The position numbers and the translations under genes were made by a program. Below are positions 14,164-16,694 of a stretch of 16,694 bases of DNA, one piece after another (position 1 is the stretch's first letter; every line of letters begins with the position of its first letter). Source of the DNA: CAZMGG01 sp964565715 (GTDB lineage Bacteria; Planctomycetota; UBA1135; UBA2386); NCBI GenBank assembly GCA_964565715.1, contig CAZMGG010000122.1, positions 1 to 16,694 on the forward strand, read 5' to 3'. Below the pieces are notes generated by a model. The model saw only the letters and a list, made by a program, of their open reading frames with translations, searched no databases and was not told where the DNA came from.

Positions 14164-16694
14164 ATGCTCGCCAAGCCGTTGCTCGCTCTCAGGCTCTCAG
14201 GCTCTCAGGCTCTCAGGCTCTCAGGCTCTCAGGCTCTCAGGCTCGTTCCTGCTGGTGCTCGCCTTCGCGGTCTACGCGGAACCCATTCGGGCCCAGGCCA
14301 CGGCGAAGCCGTCCCTGACCTACCCGGCCCCGGACACCTTCCACCTGTCGGGCCCCACGCGGTACGACCACAACAGCTTCGAGGCTGATCCGAGCTTCGC
14401 CTCCAAGACGATGGCCGTGATCCTGCCCGGGCCAGGCCCGACGTATCCGCCGCCGGGCACGACGATGACGCCTTGGACCTGGAGCGGGGGCGGCATCGCC
14501 GGCTCTCTCTCGGCGATCACGGCGAGCGGTGGTCCGCCGCATGGGGACTTCGCAGCGTTCCTGCAGTCCTCGGCTGCCACAGGCCCGGTGGGCTTCGCCT
14601 TCGATCACAAGATCCCCGGCTCGGTGGGCCGGATCTGGCGCATCGCGTTCCAGGCGGCGCAGCGCCACAACGGGCCGAACCTGCCCCACGACAGCCAGAC
14701 CGTCCGGATCACGGTCCACATGCCGACGCAGGGCGGGGCCGACATCATCGAGACGATCTACGACGATCCGATCCGCGACGATGTCTACCGCAAGCACCTG
14801 ACACGACCGTTCGTGGCGGTATCGGACGTCATCAAGATCCAGTTCGAGGGCATGGCGCAGGGGACTGCCTCGCAAACCGCCTTGATCGATCTGGTGGAAC
14901 TCCGCGAGGTGCTGCCGTGGAATGAGCAGAACACGTGGATGAACAACGCGGTCCCGGGGAGCAACACCAATGTGTCGATCCCGGCAGGGTCGTCGGTGGG
15001 TGTCGTCAGCGGAAACGCGAATTCGATCGATGTGCTGGGTGAACTGCTGGCCCTGGAATCGACGCTGGATGGACACCTGACGACGAGGCACCTGCATGTG
15101 CATGGTCCGGGAAGCTGGTTCCAGGTCGGAACGGCAGGACGACCGTTCCAGACCACGTTCTGGCTGATGCTCGACGACGACAACCAGGGCATGGGGCATG
15201 CGATCAACTCGCTGCTCGTGGACGGCCACGGGGTGGCGGACATGCACGGCCGCAAAGCGACGAGCTGGCTGCGACTCGCCCAGAGCGTGCAGCCCTCCGC
15301 GAACCAGATCGTGCTCGAGAGCATGCCCGTCGGCTGGCAGGCCGGCGACGAAATCGTCATCGCCGCTTCGGACCGCGACTTCAACCACGCCGAGGCACGG
15401 GCGATCCAGGCCATCCAGCCTGGGCCGAACGGTACGGCGCAGGTGACCCTGACCTCCGGGCTGAGCCATGCCCACTGCGGGGTCCGTCAGAACGTGCAGG
15501 CGCCGAACCGCACCTTCGTGCTCGATCAGCGGGCCGAGGTGGGACTCCTGAGCCACAACGTGAAGGTGCAGAGTGCGCCTCGCTCGACGATGTCGGTGCC
15601 TCGTCTTGGTGGGCACATCATGATCCGGGCGACCGGGGTGGATCTCACCGAAGCCGGATTCGGCCGGTTCTCATGCGTCGAACTGGCGGACCTCGGCCGG
15701 GAGCAACAGCGAGGCCACTACCCGATGCACTGGCACATGCTGTTGGGGGCGGGCAAGGGCCAGTACATCAAGGACTGCAGCATCCGGAACTCCAACCTGC
15801 GCGCCATCGTGGTGCACGGCACCGACCATGTGTTGGTGGAGGGCAACGTGGTGCACGAGCATCTCGGGCACGGGATCTTCCTCGAGGACGGCAGCGAGCA
15901 GTGGAACGTGTTCCGCAACAACCTGGTGCTCGGCAGCCGCCGGCCGGGACTGGGCAAGGGCGTGCTGCCGAGCGACGAGAGGCCGCTGAACATGTTCCAG
16001 AACAGGTCGCCAGCCTCGTTCTGGATCGCCAATCCGCACAACACGTTCGTCGGCAACGTGGCGGCCGGCGGCGAGGGCGTGGGGTACTGGTTCGCTTTGG
16101 CGGATGCCCGCATGGGGCTCTCCCTCTCCATTCAGGCTGCGCGAACCTACTTCTTCGGCCGGCCGGCACCCTACGAACAAAGCCTGATTCAGTTTGATGA
16201 CAATTCGTGCCATAGCAACTGGATCGGTCTGGATGTCCATGATGGTGTAGAATCCGACGATACGCACCCGGACTTCGAGAAGATCAGAACCAACGAGACA
16301 TGGAAGCCTGTGGGCGGTCCGCAGCCCATGCATCGCTTCATTGCATACTCATGCAACGTGGGTGTTTATACGGGCGATGGCGACACCAACATTGAGTTCC
16401 ATCACACGGTGATCGCCGACACCAACCGTGCCCTGGCATTCGCCTCGCACGATGTCGTCAAAGACTCGTTGATAGTGCGCGACTCGGGCAACGGCTTGTG
16501 GACCGGCCTGTCTCCCGAGTTCTCCTACGACCCGGCGATGGCGCTGCTCCTCTACGACGGCGCCGCACGCCTTGATACGGTGCACCTGGCAGGGTTCGCT
16601 CCGCCCAGCACCCTGCCGATGCCAACCACGCCGCCGGGCTTCTACAGCGCATTCTGGGGCGTTGGAGCCGCCCGCCGGCGGACCGATGTGCGGA
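14164..16694 (+). CDS. Secreted G8-domain/parallel beta-helix protein (CEMIP/TMEM2-like), frame set by an 8-bp repeat; runs off window
   Basis: The protein body is one open frame from before 14246 to the window end with no stop. It begins FLLVLAFAVYAEPIRAQA, the core and cleavage site of a signal peptide, which needs the N-terminus MLAKPLLAL encoded at ATG 14164. As sequenced, that ATG is out of phase with the body by one base, and its frame ends at 14388. The mature part has a beta-rich N-terminal region, a G8-like domain (about 14910-15175; WNEQNTWMNN, GELLALESTLDGHLTTRHLH, WFQVGTAGRPFQTTFWLML), then AGDEIVIAASDRDFNHAEAR, GHIMIRATGVD and a right-handed beta-helix with HYPMHWHML, YIKDCSIRNSNLRAIVVHGT, VVHEHLGHGIFLEDG. 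This order matches vertebrate CEMIP/TMEM2 proteins, which take part in hyaluronan breakdown. I infer a polysaccharide-binding or degrading exoprotein. A GTG at 14120 is in phase with the body but gives a poor, arginine-rich leader. Confidence 0.8.
14185..14244 (+). repeat. Tandem 8-bp repeat GCTCTCAG, 7.5 copies, in the signal-peptide region
   Basis: Seven exact units (14185-14240) are followed by half a unit GCTC (14241-14244). Each unit is eight bases, so gain or loss changes the reading frame. With seven units the distance from ATG 14164 to the body frame is one base over a multiple of three. Two, five or eight units would place both in frame, encoding repeats of ALRLSGSQ in the leader. 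Confidence 0.95.

Noticed and set aside
14185..14244. CRISPR-like or mobile-element repeat
   Set aside because: The units are eight bases and directly adjacent without spacers, which is a simple tandem repeat.
14164..14388. 74-residue ORF as a real small protein
   Set aside because: After the repeat it becomes Pro/Gly/Arg/His-rich sequence with no signal-peptide core, whereas the neighbouring frame gives a clean signal peptide and a large protein. It is the out-of-frame product of the switch.

Overview
The window is GC-rich, densely coded bacterial DNA and most likely chromosomal. Three things point to Planctomycetota or a close relative: two secreted WDG/kelch-like proteins that end in a GxGCxG-type C-terminal domain of a kind I associate with large planctomycete genomes, a G8/parallel beta-helix protein resembling animal CEMIP/TMEM2, and a thioredoxin-like family that I also associate with planctomycetes. 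The assignment rests on family recognition only. No rRNA, tRNA, CRISPR array, insertion sequence or phage gene was seen.

Layout. (A) 1-4351, minus strand: a secreted WDG-repeat protein, a YfcC-family 12-TM-type carrier and the N-terminal part of methylmalonyl-CoA mutase lie head to tail with gaps of about 40 bases. The carrier has an extra block of about 95 residues that looks like an XRE-type helix-turn-helix. (B) 4506-5699, plus: a radical SAM/SPASM enzyme, divergent from block A. (C) 5837-8775, plus: a second secreted WDG/kelch-like protein, then, five bases later, an exported thioredoxin-like protein, then a conserved small membrane protein. The thioredoxin gene is read through by no ordinary frame. 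It has an in-frame TGA exactly at the first position of the CxxC site, followed by a perfect hairpin with a GGUCC loop at the spacing of a bacterial SECIS, so it is very probably a selenoprotein. It also carries an in-frame TAG 24 codons earlier. (D) 8785-13985, minus: a dipeptide epimerase whose stop overlaps the start of a secreted transglutaminase-like/alpha-beta hydrolase fusion, followed by a TPR protein fused to a radical SAM/SPASM domain with an unusual CX5CX2C cluster motif. (E) 14164 to the window end, plus: a secreted G8-domain/beta-helix protein. Its signal-peptide region contains 7.5 copies of an 8-bp repeat. With seven copies the good start codon is out of frame with the protein body, while five or eight copies would put it in frame, which is the design of a phase-variable contingency locus.

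How the parts may work together: block D looks like turnover of peptides, perhaps murein-derived (epimerase plus exported transglutaminase/esterase). Block C looks like an envelope set with a redox protein. Block A joins an anion or amino-acid type carrier to propionyl/methylmalonyl-CoA metabolism. These pathway links are inference from adjacency.

The strongest leads are the selenoprotein with its SECIS and extra TAG, the 8-bp repeat switch in front of the CEMIP-like protein, and the helix-turn-helix inserted in a membrane carrier.
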